A stretch of 64,000 nucleotides of DNA from contig NZ_JYIJ01000014.1 in NCBI RefSeq assembly GCF_001543895.1, positions 1 through 64,000 of the forward strand. Direction: 5' to 3'. Both the position numbers and the translations under genes were made by a program. Source of the DNA: Carbonactinospora thermoautotrophica. Its GTDB lineage: Bacteria; Actinomycetota; Actinomycetes; Streptomycetales; Carbonactinosporaceae. The notes below the pieces were generated by a model that saw only the letters and a program-made list of their open reading frames with translations, did no database searches and was not told where the DNA came from. Numbering within the stretch: the stretch's first letter is position 1; the number at the start of each line of letters is the position of its first letter. Below are positions 54,981 through 63,499 of the stretch, piece by piece.

Positions 54981-55196
54981 ATGCACGAGATCCTCGTGCA
55001 GTACGAGCAGTACGAAGGCGGGAGCGCCGAGGCGGAACGGCTGCTCTTCGAGCAGCTCACCCGCGACCTCATGCGGGTGCAGGTCAAGGTCAAGGAGCGC
55101 AGCGGCGCCGCGGACATCGCGCGAGCGTGCCACGCGAAGGCAGTGCTGGGGACTACTACGACCGATTCTTCATCAGGTTCTTCATCAGGGGCCTGA
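54981..55196 (+). pseudogene. Truncated gene, possibly the N-terminus of a catalase-like protein
   Basis: ATG 54981 with GGAAGCGACCG upstream. MHEILVQYEQYEGGSAEAER and LLFEQLTRDLMRVQVKVKER, then IARACHAKAVLG, resemble the starts of catalase-related proteins (AFHAKGVL-type heme-proximal strand). After about residue 55 it runs into a Ser/Gly-rich stretch and a stop. No heme-binding Tyr region follows. Probably a fragment; assignment is tentative. Confidence 0.35.
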
Positions 55197-55807
55197 CCGG
55201 GGCACACCGCCTGCACGCCAGGCATTGGGAAGCAGGGTCGGCCTGACGGAGGTTCCGGTAGTACCTAACACTGCTGGCGAATCAGCAGCGCCGTACCCAA
55301 GGAATTGAAGTTTGCCCAGCTCAGCGATAGCGCCGGGCTGGTCAAGCCAACGAAGGCGAGATCAGTACCGGTATCTGACGGGATAACGACACAAGATCAA
55401 TTGGTTCGACCCTGGAGGCCAGGGTATACATATAATACGAAAGAATGTCCCCCCGGGACGTCGAGCGCTTGTTGCGCGTAACTTCTCTGGGTCGCCGGGC
55501 AAACATCCTCAATTGCAACCCGCGCGGTACCGGGTCGCTTGGGCTTACCCCTGCGCCAACCGACCGTACTGGACCCAGGAATTCGGAACCCCGCGATAAC
55601 CTGACGGTCACCCCGTGTAGGGGCCGCCGGGCCCGGCTTTATTGTCGCCCATCTGCGCGTCGCCGTTTTTACGCCGAGGGATAAGGAGCGACTAGCCACC
55701 GTACGAAAAGTATCAGTCAGAGCAGATGTGGAGTCGTGTGCGGGTCCCTTTTGTGACCGACCGTGCCGCATTCGCGATTCACAATCGCCGGAGAAGGGAA
55801 TACTTCC
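55197..55807. promoter_or_regulatory. Long intergenic region before the DUF1036 gene
   Basis: No protein-like ORF is seen in these 611 bp. TATACATATAATACGAAAG at about 55424-55442 is AT-rich and could be a promoter. GAGAAGGGAATACTTCC just before 55808 is the ribosome binding site of the next gene. Confidence 0.4.
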
Positions 55808-56344
55808 ATGAAATCGTCACAGCTCAACTCGTGCCGGCTCGGCGTATTCGGCGCGTTCGTCAGTCTGGTCACCATGGTCGGGATTACTACCGCGACGGCT
55901 GCCCCTGCCAGCGCGGCGGCGCCGCAGCACCGCCTGACCGTGACCGATCAGCGTCAGCAGCCACAGTTGACGACTCAGCGGACTCACAACGAGCTGCGCT
56001 TCCGCAATTACTACAAGTCCCCCGTATACGTCGCGCTCATGTACCGAGACTATTCGGGAGGATGCGATGACTACGGAGGCTGGGCAACCAAGGGATGGTG
56101 GAAAGTTGATCGGGGTGAGACTGTGCATGTGCTGAACACTAAAAATAGGCATGTTTATTTCTATGCTAAATCCGCGGGCGGACAGGCCGCCTGGTCGGGA
56201 AATAGCAGCTACATGTATGTTAACGATAGCAGCGCGTTCAATAGCTGCAAGGACATTGGAAGTACCGCTTGGCGGCGGGTCGGACTAAGACATGTCAACA
56301 TGGGCGAGAGTTTCACCGTCCACACGGTGAACCTCCGTAAATGA
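55808..56344 (+). CDS. Secreted DUF1036 protein
   Basis: 178 residues. A Sec signal peptide with GVFGAFVSLVTMVGITTATA and an AxA-type cleavage site near residue 37. The mature part has LRFRNYYKSPVYVALMYRDY, CDDYGGWATKGWWKVDRGE, and VYFYAKSAGGQAAWSG, as in DUF1036, a family of small cell-surface or secreted proteins of unknown role. Two Cys may form a disulphide. The gene has a lower GC content than its neighbours (ATTTATTTCTATGC type codons), suggesting transfer. Confidence 0.85.
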   Translation: MKSSQLNSCRLGVFGAFVSLVTMVGITTATAAPASAAAPQHRLTVTDQRQQPQLTTQRTHNELRFRNYYKSPVYVALMYRDYSGGCDDYGGWATKGWWKVDRGETVHVLNTKNRHVYFYAKSAGGQAAWSGNSSYMYVNDSSAFNSCKDIGSTAWRRVGLRHVNMGESFTVHTVNLRK

Positions 56345-56860
56345 GTCCTAGCCTGAAGGCCAAGGCCGTGAAGTGAGGGCTTCGGGGCTGGTGGTAGGGG
56401 CGGGTCCGGATGTGGTGGATCGCCGGACGCGGGAAGCGGAGCTCCGGGAGAACGGCTTGTCCGCCAAGACGAGTCGTTGCCCACGGGGCTCCGCTGTCCG
56501 GTCATCGCCACCCGCGAGGTCGCGGTGGCCGACGGTGTGCTCGCCTCGGGCCAGCTGGGCGAGTCCACCCGGGTCGTGCCGTGCGCAACGGTCGACGCTC
56601 GCCGACTGCGGGGCGACCCGGGTCCAGGCTCACCGGTGCGCCGCGTTCCCTGCCCGTGCCGCCCCGCCAGGGCTCACGCTGGGCCGGCCCGCTGGTGGTC
56701 GCGATCGACGGCACCTGCCCGGACGCGTGGCGGCGCCCGGGACGCGGGTCAGCACTCGAAGACCCCTTCTCAAGATGAGACCAGCCAACGCGTCGGCACG
56801 TGCTTCATTGTTCTCCCAACGGAGTGTGACCAGGTGGGCGAATGACGCGGGAGGTGCGGC
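56345..56860. other. Decayed region before the IclR gene
   Basis: Three plus-strand frames contain short protein-like pieces (CPVIATREVAVADGVLASGQ; PLVVAIDGTCPDAWRR), in different frames, so a gene may have decayed here. No family is assigned. ACCAGGTGGGCGAATGACGCG precedes the IclR start. Confidence 0.3.
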
Positions 56861-57886
56861 ATGCGAGAGAACCCGTCAGTCGACCTCGGTCGCGTTACCT
56901 CAGGGGAGCCGGAGCGGACACCGGACGTCTCACTGCCCGCACCGCGGCGGCGGAACGGCGTTTCGGGCAGTGGGGACGAACGCGGCCAGCGTCGCACGCT
57001 GGCGACCGCGGTGAACGTGGTCCAGGCGCTTGAGGCGGTGGCCGCGGATCCGCGCGGGGTACCCGCCAAGGCGGTCGCACGTCGGCTGGGGCAGAGCCTG
57101 TCTTCGGCGTACTACGTGCTGCAGTCGTTGTCCGCGCTGGGTTTCGTCGAGCCCTCGCCGGTGTCGCACGGCCTCTACACGCTCGGCCCGAAGATCGCCG
57201 AACTGTTCCGCGGCTATGTCGCCTCGTGGACGCTGCCGCACCGGCTCGAACCGATCCTCCTGGAGTTGCGCGAGCGGGCCGGAGTCCGTGTCTACGCCGC
57301 GCGGTGGAGCGACGCCGATCTTGAGGTCACGTGCGTGCGAGGGCGTCGGGGCGCGACCGAGCTGCAGGACGTCTCCGTCGGGTTCCGTGGGGCGGCTCAC
57401 GCCCTTGCGCTCGGCAAGGTGCTGCTCGAGGCGGTTCCCCCCGACCACTGGCCCGCATACCTGCGCAAGCCCCGGTTCCAGGCCTACACCGAGGCGACGA
57501 TCACCGTGCCGAACCGCCTGCACGAGGAGCTTCTCCGGGTGCGTCGCGTCGGCCACGCGCTCGATGTGGAGGAGTACGCACGCAACGTCTGCTGTGTGGC
57601 CGCGCCGATCCGGGACGGGGCCGGGCGGGTGCTCGCGGCGATCGGGGCGTCGGTGTCGGCGCGGCGCTTCCGGTACGAGGAGAACGAACTGCGCGCGGCA
57701 GTGCTGGAGGTCGCCGCGACGGCGTCAAGGCTGCTCAAGGCACTGGACCCGCTGAGCATGTTCCTCTCGACCGTGACCCCACGGGTCTGCTACGAGGGGA
57801 AGAAGGAGCCGGCCGCGCAGGCCGTCGAGTCGCTCGAAGGTGAGGCCAGGGGCAACGCGCGGCGAGATAGCCGTGCGGTGCCGTGA
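56861..57886 (+). CDS. IclR-family transcriptional regulator
   Basis: 341 residues. A winged helix (ALEAVAADPRGVPAKAVARR, LGQSLSSAYYVLQSLSALGF) and a GAF-like effector domain (RVYAARWSDADLEVTCVRG, AAHALALGKVLLEAVPP, EEYARNVCCVAAPIRDGAGR, IGASVSARRF). It is preceded by a 45-residue extension that could be shorter if a later start is used. Its target may be the copper-type block that converges on it or the amidohydrolase operon. Confidence 0.88.
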   Translation: MRENPSVDLGRVTSGEPERTPDVSLPAPRRRNGVSGSGDERGQRRTLATAVNVVQALEAVAADPRGVPAKAVARRLGQSLSSAYYVLQSLSALGFVEPSPVSHGLYTLGPKIAELFRGYVASWTLPHRLEPILLELRERAGVRVYAARWSDADLEVTCVRGRRGATELQDVSVGFRGAAHALALGKVLLEAVPPDHWPAYLRKPRFQAYTEATITVPNRLHEELLRVRRVGHALDVEEYARNVCCVAAPIRDGAGRVLAAIGASVSARRFRYEENELRAAVLEVAATASRLLKALDPLSMFLSTVTPRVCYEGKKEPAAQAVESLEGEARGNARRDSRAVP

Positions 57887-57927
57887 TCGCCGCTGCGCGG
57901 CCGGGTAGCGGTACAAGCGGTGGGACC

Positions 57928-58770
57928 CTACCGCACCTGGAGCGTGATCGGCGCGGTGTGGACCGTCTGGCCCGCCTGGAACTGGATGTAGATCCGATAG
58001 CGACCGGGGAAGAGGAACTGCGCGGCCACGTCGAGCTTCGGCCCACCGGGCTTGTCACCCGCCGCCTGCTGCTCCGGGTGCAGGTGCGTCACCGCGAGGT
58101 CACCTTCGTGGAAACCGGTGAGGTGAGCGTAGGCTCCCAGGAACGGTTGAAGATCCGTCACGGGCCGGCCGTCACGCGAGAAACGCAGGGTGAGCGGGGA
58201 GATCCGGCCAGCCACGGGTTGCCCGTCCACCGACACCTCGTACCCGTCGACAGCGGTGCTCGACGTTGGCGGCGGCAGCGTCGCGGCCTGGTAGGCGCCG
58301 GGGACCTCGATGTCCGTGCCCAGCACGAGGTGGTGTGTGACACCCTGGTCGTCCTTTGCCAGGAACTCCGCCACCACACGGTACGGGCCCGGGCGCTCCA
58401 GGGTGAGCGGCGTCGACCACGTCCCGTCCGCGGCCATTTCCGGATGCACGTGATCGAAGTCCGTGAGGTCCTTGCGTACGACATACACGTGCATCTTCTT
58501 GGTCTGTTCGATTTCGAACTCCGTCTGCGCCCGTCCCGACGGGGCGTAGACGCGGAAGGATAGCCTCCCTGTCTTCCCGGCCGTCGGCGGCCCGCTCACC
58601 TCACCCAGCCGGTAGCCATGCACGACCTCCGTAAGACCGTTGCCGGTGTAGTGGGCCATGTGCCCGTGGTCGTGACCGGCGTGGTCGTGAGCGTGCGTGT
58701 CCTGCTGGCCGCCGCATGCGGCGGCCAGCAGGAGGAGCGCCGGGAACACGGCCCGAGTCGTCCTCATCAT
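57928..58770 (-). CDS. His-rich secreted lipoprotein, probable copper-related
   Basis: 280 residues. Signal with lipobox ALLLLAAACGG (Cys near residue 20), then THAHDHAGHDHGHMAH, a metal-binding His cluster. The rest is beta-rich (LSFRVYAPSGRAQTEFEIEQ; FDHVHPEMAADGTWSTPL; LHPEQQAAG), like secreted proteins found with YcnI and CopCD. It may bind or deliver copper outside the membrane. Start ATG 58770; ATG 58767 is also possible. Confidence 0.75.
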   Translation of the reverse strand: MMRTTRAVFPALLLLAAACGGQQDTHAHDHAGHDHGHMAHYTGNGLTEVVHGYRLGEVSGPPTAGKTGRLSFRVYAPSGRAQTEFEIEQTKKMHVYVVRKDLTDFDHVHPEMAADGTWSTPLTLERPGPYRVVAEFLAKDDQGVTHHLVLGTDIEVPGAYQAATLPPPTSSTAVDGYEVSVDGQPVAGRISPLTLRFSRDGRPVTDLQPFLGAYAHLTGFHEGDLAVTHLHPEQQAAGDKPGGPKLDVAAQFLFPGRYRIYIQFQAGQTVHTAPITLQVR

Positions 58771-58807
58771 GATCGTGCTCCTGCTCGGTCTTCTGCGCAG
58801 CGACTGA

Positions 58808-59479
58808 TCAGCGGCGCCGGGCCGATATCCCGGCTGCGAGACCGCCCGCGCCGAGCAGCAGAGCCGCGACGGAGAGGATCAGGGCGGGGTCGTCGTCCTT
58901 AGCCGCGACTTCCGCCGTGGGCTCCGGGGTTTCGTCGGCCTTGGGCACCAGCTTGAGGACGGGGGCGGGGTGCTCCGGCTCGGTGGTGGCGCCCGGGGCG
59001 GCCTCCTCGATCCAGCGAACCACCTCGCCGCTGTCGTAGGTCTGCAGCGCCTTGAACACCATTCGCTCGGCGGTGGGCAGCCGGCCGATGCTGATCTGGA
59101 ACTCCTCGAACTCGGTGGCGCCGATCCCCGCGTTCGCGCCCGCGGTCCAGGTGATCTTGCGCACGACTTCGGTCACCTGCGAGCCATGCGCCTCGACCGG
59201 CTGGTCGAGCTTGACCTTCTCCAACTGGTATGACCAGCCCGGGTGTGGCTTGACCCGCACGGAAGTGAGCGGCTGCTCCTGGGGGATGACGATCTCCAGC
59301 TTGACGGTGCGTGCGTCGTCACGCTCATTGGGAACGCGGAAGGTCAACGTCGTATAGCTGCCCTGTTCGGCTTCCTGCGGTACCACGGTGACATGCGCGG
59401 CGGCCGGGAGAGCGCAGCTCACGACGAGCGCGATGGCACCGCCTGACGTTGCTAGCAGGCGTGATCGGATACGCGTCAC
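58808..59479 (-). CDS. YcnI-family copper-related membrane-anchored protein
   Basis: 223 residues. Signal peptide (LLATSGGAIALVVSCALPAA), then mature AHVTVVPQEAEQGSYTTLTF with the N-terminal His that binds copper in YcnI proteins, LTFRVPNERDDARTVKLEI, and a C-terminal membrane helix (ALILSVAALLLGAGGLAAG) followed by RRR. The GTG at 59479 overlaps the CopCD stop (TAGTG). Function: copper handling at the outer face. Confidence 0.9.
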   Translation of the reverse strand: MTRIRSRLLATSGGAIALVVSCALPAAAHVTVVPQEAEQGSYTTLTFRVPNERDDARTVKLEIVIPQEQPLTSVRVKPHPGWSYQLEKVKLDQPVEAHGSQVTEVVRKITWTAGANAGIGATEFEEFQISIGRLPTAERMVFKALQTYDSGEVVRWIEEAAPGATTEPEHPAPVLKLVPKADETPEPTAEVAAKDDDPALILSVAALLLGAGGLAAGISARRR

Positions 59480-61122
59480 TACCGTCCTCCATGGTGGTGA
59501 GTAACTGGTTTCGCGGCGCCCACCCGGATCGTGGTGGTCACCACGTAGGCGTCGATGTCCGAGGTACGAAGCGCCAGGTCGAGTCGCCAGGCGCCGGCGA
59601 AGAACAACGTCATCTCGCCGCCGTACCCGGCGGACCCGTGGGACCGCAACGGCACCTCGAACGGCCCCAGGCCACGTCCTGGCAGGCTGACGCGCATCGT
59701 CATCTCCGGGACGGCACGGGCGCGGCCGGCCTGGTCGCGGACGACGATGCGCACTTGGTTCGGACCGACAGCGGCGGGCGCCACGTGGACCTCGGCCGTG
59801 CCGCCGTCGGGCAGGGACAACACGGCGTGGGCGGACCCGCCGGCCGCGGTGGCCTCCGCGTGGCGCGCGGGGGGCATGGTGACGAGCACGGCGGTCAGCC
59901 CGAGCACCACCGCCAGGCAGGCGACCTCGATCGGGACGATGCGGCGTAGCCGCCCGGCGGCGTCGCCGCGTACGGCGCGCATCGCGAGGGCGCCGAGGAC
60001 GAGCAGAACCGTGAAGAGGGCGATCTTGACGAGGAGGAGCCGCCCATAGGGCGTGCCGGTGAGCCCGGCGAACGAGCCCACCTGCCGCCAGGTCTGGAAC
60101 AGCCCGGTCGCCGCCAACACACCCACCGAGCCCAGGGCCAGCCGGGAGAACCGGGTCAGGGCGTCGCCGAGCGTGGGGCGGTGGCGGGGTCGCAGCGCGC
60201 AGGCGGCGAGCAGCACGAGCCCACCGGCCCACAGGCTCATCGCGGCCAGGTGGAGCCCGTCGCTGACCATCGCGAGGGCACGCCGCTCCCCGGCGGCGGC
60301 GTGCCCGGCTCCCACGTACGTCGCCACCACGCCGGCCAGCAGCACCGCCGCCCCCAGCGCCGCCCTTCCCGGCCGGTGACCCGGCGTCAAGATGGCACGC
60401 AACGGTCGCGCGAGCGCGAGCAGAAGGCAGAGCCGGGCCAGGTGCAGCAGGCCGAACCGCGTGCCCGCGGTGTCGGCGAGTAGGCGGGGGTCGAGCGCCG
60501 AGACCAGCGGGCGTCCTGTGAGGTACGGCCCGTGGACCAGCAGGGCGAGGACAGGCGTCGCAACGGCGGCGACCCATCCGGCGGCGACCGTCCGCCGGGC
60601 CAGCGCGCGACCCGCGGGCCAGCACACGACGAGGAACACGCTCCCGCCCAGGATCAGGGCGAGGCCGGCGTACCCGATCCAGCGGCACAGCATGAGCGCC
60701 ACCTCGGCGCCGGACGCGCCTGCCGGGGGCGGAGCCGTCGCCAGGCTTCCTGGTTCGACCCCGATGCCGAAGGCGAACGCGCCCGAGACCGGATGCGTGT
60801 CGCTGGAGACGACACGCCACGTCACGACGTACACCCCGCGCGGCAGGTCCGGCGGGAGCGGCAGCAGCAGGCTTCGGCCCAGCGTCCGTAGCTCCCCGGT
60901 GCTCACCGGCCGCCCGTCGGCGTCCAGGAGGCGAGTGACGACGGGCTGTACCTGCTCGGTGAACTCCAGCACAACCGCCCGCGGTGGGGTGTCCAGCCGC
61001 TGCCTGTCCGTCGGAGAGGTACGGACGAGTTCGGCGTGTGCGGACGCCGGGGGCGCCAGGGCGACGAGGACCATCCAGACGGCCGCGAATCCGGCCGCGA
61101 ATCCGGCGCAGCGGGCGAACAC
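59479..61122 (-). CDS. CopC-CopD fusion, copper import/resistance
   Basis: About 547 residues. Signal peptide (FAAVWMVLVALAPPASA), CopC domain: HAELVRTSPTDRQRLD (N-terminal His), VVTWRVVSSDTHPVSGAF (His). CopD-like domain with about eight membrane helices (IGYAGLALILGGSVFLVVCW; SDGLHLAAMSLWAGGLVLL; LLLVKIALFTVLLVLGALAM) and a C-terminal extracytoplasmic YtkA-like domain ending THHHGGR. The start is tentative (GTG 61122); the ORF reaches 61257. It is the first gene of copCD, ycnI and, after a gap, the lipoprotein. Confidence 0.85.
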   Translation of the reverse strand: MFARCAGFAAGFAAVWMVLVALAPPASAHAELVRTSPTDRQRLDTPPRAVVLEFTEQVQPVVTRLLDADGRPVSTGELRTLGRSLLLPLPPDLPRGVYVVTWRVVSSDTHPVSGAFAFGIGVEPGSLATAPPPAGASGAEVALMLCRWIGYAGLALILGGSVFLVVCWPAGRALARRTVAAGWVAAVATPVLALLVHGPYLTGRPLVSALDPRLLADTAGTRFGLLHLARLCLLLALARPLRAILTPGHRPGRAALGAAVLLAGVVATYVGAGHAAAGERRALAMVSDGLHLAAMSLWAGGLVLLAACALRPRHRPTLGDALTRFSRLALGSVGVLAATGLFQTWRQVGSFAGLTGTPYGRLLLVKIALFTVLLVLGALAMRAVRGDAAGRLRRIVPIEVACLAVVLGLTAVLVTMPPARHAEATAAGGSAHAVLSLPDGGTAEVHVAPAAVGPNQVRIVVRDQAGRARAVPEMTMRVSLPGRGLGPFEVPLRSHGSAGYGGEMTLFFAGAWRLDLALRTSDIDAYVVTTTIRVGAAKPVTHHHGGR

Positions 61123-61177
61123 GCTCCCGACCCCATCTCTCCTTCGCAGAGGCTCCTGGCCGCGGTGCCCTCGCCGC

Positions 61178-61423
61178 TCAGCGCCCGGCGGGTCCGCATC
61201 CGTCGAACGCGGGGATCGGCGGGGAGCATGGCTCACACGACGGTGCGATCCGACCACGCGGGCGGCGCGTCGGTGTCGACTCGGGCTGGGAGGAGGCCGT
61301 GTCCCTCGGGCGACTCCTGTCGCGGCCCACGAGGAAGACCATCACCTGGATGGTGAGCAGGGCCGACGATCCACCGAGGAACACCATGAGAGCTTCGAGG
61401 TTCTCAGACACGAGCGTCTCCAT
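61178..61423 (-). CDS. Small membrane protein next to copCD
   Basis: 81 residues. METLVSENLEALMVFLGGSS, then ALLTIQVMVFLVG forms one transmembrane helix; the rest is Arg/Pro-rich and soluble. The ATG lies before a long upstream gap. It could be a real small protein of the copper block, or chance. Family unknown. Confidence 0.35.
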   Translation of the reverse strand: METLVSENLEALMVFLGGSSALLTIQVMVFLVGRDRSRPRDTASSQPESTPTRRPRGRIAPSCEPCSPPIPAFDGCGPAGR

Positions 61424-61793
61424 ATCGACGAGTCGGCGGATCGCGATGCGGTAAGCGTGATCCCGACCGCTGCTCGAGGAAAGCCTTACCCGCAGATATC
61501 ACGCGGTTCTTCCGAGCGAATGCGAAGAACGAAATGATTGGCGTACCACCGGGTCGGTTACGCGAAGCCCTGCGGTAACTCCGATCCGCGCCGCGGAGGC
61601 GGCCCGGTGCGGTACGGCGCGCGTCATCGGCCGTAGTTTCCACACCGGTCGGAAGACATAGGGTTTTTCCCTCCCCGGACCTTGGCGCGGCGACTGGCGC
61701 TTCCTTAACTGACAGTGTTACGGCGACGTTACGGCCGGTTACCGCGTTCGGGCCGTGGCGGTGAAACCGCTGGGCGTCACATGAGGAGGACGC
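61424..61793. promoter_or_regulatory. Divergent region before the amidohydrolase operon
   Basis: 370 bp without a convincing gene. AAACCGCTGGGCGTCACATGAGGAGGACGC precursor region: GAGGAGGACGC at 61783-61793 is the ribosome binding site of the amidohydrolase. No -24/-12 or other promoter motif was fixed with confidence. Confidence 0.35.
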
Positions 61794-62801
61794 ATGTACG
61801 AGAAGGACGGGCGGCGGTTCTACGTGGTCGACGGCCACATCCACCTGTGGGACGGGTCGCCCGCGAACCAGCGCAACAAGTACGGCACCGGGTGGATCCA
61901 GTGCTTCTACGACTACCACAAGGGGCTCAGCCCCGAAGAGTGGTTGTGGAGCAAGGACAAGTTCGAGCGGTACGAGGTCGACGACCTCCTACGCGACGTG
62001 TTCGAGGAGGGACACGTCGACGTCGGCATCTTCCTCCCGACGATCCTCTCCGAGTTCTTCGTCAACGGGTTCCACCGCCACGAGGAAGCGATAGCGCTCC
62101 GGGACGCCTACCCCGACAAGATCATCCTCAACGGTGCCTGGGACCCGCGTGACGGTGAGGCCGGCCTGGAGCGCTTCGAGGAGGAGGCGCGGCGTCTGGG
62201 CTACCGCGGCGTGAAGCTGTACACCGCGGAGTGGCGCGACGGCTCGAAGGGGTACTCGCTCACCGACCCGATGAGCTACCGCTACCTGGAGAAGTGCCAG
62301 GAACTCGGGGTGACGAACATCCACGTGCACAAGGGCCCGACCGTCTGGCCGCTCAACCGGGACGCGTTCGACGTGCACGACATCGACGACGTGGCCACCG
62401 CTTTCCCCGACCTGAATTTCATTGTCGAGCACATCGGCCTGCCTCGCCTGGAAGATTTCTGCTGGATCGCGACCCAGGAGTCCAACGTGTACGCGGGAAT
62501 GGCGGTCGCGATGCCGTTCATCCACGGACGCCCTCGCTATTTCGCGCAAATCATGGGCGAACTCATCTACTGGCTCGGCGAGGACAAGATCCTGTTCGCG
62601 AGCGACTACGCGATCTGGCACCCGAAGTGGCTGGTCGAGAAATTCGTGGACTTCCAGATCCCCGCGGACATGCAGTCCGAGTACGGAACGATCAGCGACG
62701 AAGCCAAGGCCAAGATCCTCGGCCTGAACGCGGCCCGACTGTACGACCTGCCGGTTCCCGACGGTGTCGTCGGCGCTCCGCGCCACCTGGCGGAGGTGTG
62801 A
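61794..62801 (+). CDS. Amidohydrolase-2 family protein of propane-type operons
   Basis: 335 residues. The metal site starts DGHIHLWDGSPANQRNKYG (HxH) and continues with INHVHKGP-like residues NIHVHKGPTVWPLNRD, FIVEHIGLPRLEDFCW and ILFASDYAIWHPKW (Asp). This protein is the conserved gene that follows the monooxygenase of propane/acetone operons (mimABCD, prmABCD) and is needed for the system's maturation or for product metabolism; its reaction is unsettled. It is followed by the DUF59 gene after 2 bp. Confidence 0.85.
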   Translation: MYEKDGRRFYVVDGHIHLWDGSPANQRNKYGTGWIQCFYDYHKGLSPEEWLWSKDKFERYEVDDLLRDVFEEGHVDVGIFLPTILSEFFVNGFHRHEEAIALRDAYPDKIILNGAWDPRDGEAGLERFEEEARRLGYRGVKLYTAEWRDGSKGYSLTDPMSYRYLEKCQELGVTNIHVHKGPTVWPLNRDAFDVHDIDDVATAFPDLNFIVEHIGLPRLEDFCWIATQESNVYAGMAVAMPFIHGRPRYFAQIMGELIYWLGEDKILFASDYAIWHPKWLVEKFVDFQIPADMQSEYGTISDEAKAKILGLNAARLYDLPVPDGVVGAPRHLAEV

Positions 62802-62803
62802 CC

Positions 62804-63499
62804 ATGACCGACCTGGCAGCCGTCTACGCGGCCCTCGCCCAGGTACGCGATCCCGAGGTGGACGAGCCCATCACCGCGATGGGGTTCGTCGCGGATGTCG
62901 CGTCGCGCGAGGACGGCATCCACGTGACGCTGCGGCTGCCGACCTACTTCTGCGCGCCGAACTTCACCTACCTCATGATGGCCGACGCGCAGCGCGCGGT
63001 CGAAGCTGTCGCCGGCCGGGTTCACGTCGCGCTCGAGGGGCACTTCGAGTCCGGGCGGCTCAACACGGCGCTCGCTGAGCACCAGGAGTTCTCGGCGGCG
63101 TTCGGCGATGAGGCCACCGGTGAGCTGGACGAGATCCGCGACCGCTTCCGCCGCAAGGCGTTCCTCGTCCGCCAGGAACGCCTGTGCCGGCTGCTGGAGG
63201 AGGAGGGAGCTGACGCGCAGGCGCTTCTCACGCTCACGATCGGCGACCTGCCGCCGTCCCGCGCATGTGAGGAGTACCTGCGCCTGCGGGCGGAACTCGG
63301 CATCGACTGCGACCCGGGGGCTCCGTTCCTCGTGGCCGCCGACGGCACCCGGGTGCGCCCGGACCGGCTCCACATCCACCGCAGGTCGGCCAGCGTGCTC
63401 GCGCTCTCCTTCGAGAGCAACGGAGCGCTGTGCCGGGCCCTGCTCACCGCACGTTACGACCAGCCAGACCCGGTGGCCCGGGAAGGAGCACACACATGA
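62804..63499 (+). CDS. DUF59/MIP18-type iron-sulfur assembly-like protein
   Basis: 231 residues. The N-terminal DUF59 domain shows QVRDPEVDEPITAMGFVADV and LRLPTYFCAPNFTYLMMADA (the usual Cys). The C-terminus has an extra region with RLRAELGIDCDPGAPFLVAA. These proteins accompany the amidohydrolase and the alcohol dehydrogenase in the same order in propane/acetone loci; they are presumed to aid metal cluster or monooxygenase assembly. ATG 62804; overlaps the ADH by ATGA. Confidence 0.85.
   Translation: MTDLAAVYAALAQVRDPEVDEPITAMGFVADVASREDGIHVTLRLPTYFCAPNFTYLMMADAQRAVEAVAGRVHVALEGHFESGRLNTALAEHQEFSAAFGDEATGELDEIRDRFRRKAFLVRQERLCRLLEEEGADAQALLTLTIGDLPPSRACEEYLRLRAELGIDCDPGAPFLVAADGTRVRPDRLHIHRRSASVLALSFESNGALCRALLTARYDQPDPVAREGAHT

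Noticed and set aside
58808-60820. A 670-residue minus-strand frame covering YcnI and more
   Set aside because: The upstream 440 residues are the antiparallel-frame shadow of CopC-CopD. The YcnI start at 59479 has a signal peptide and a ribosome binding site.
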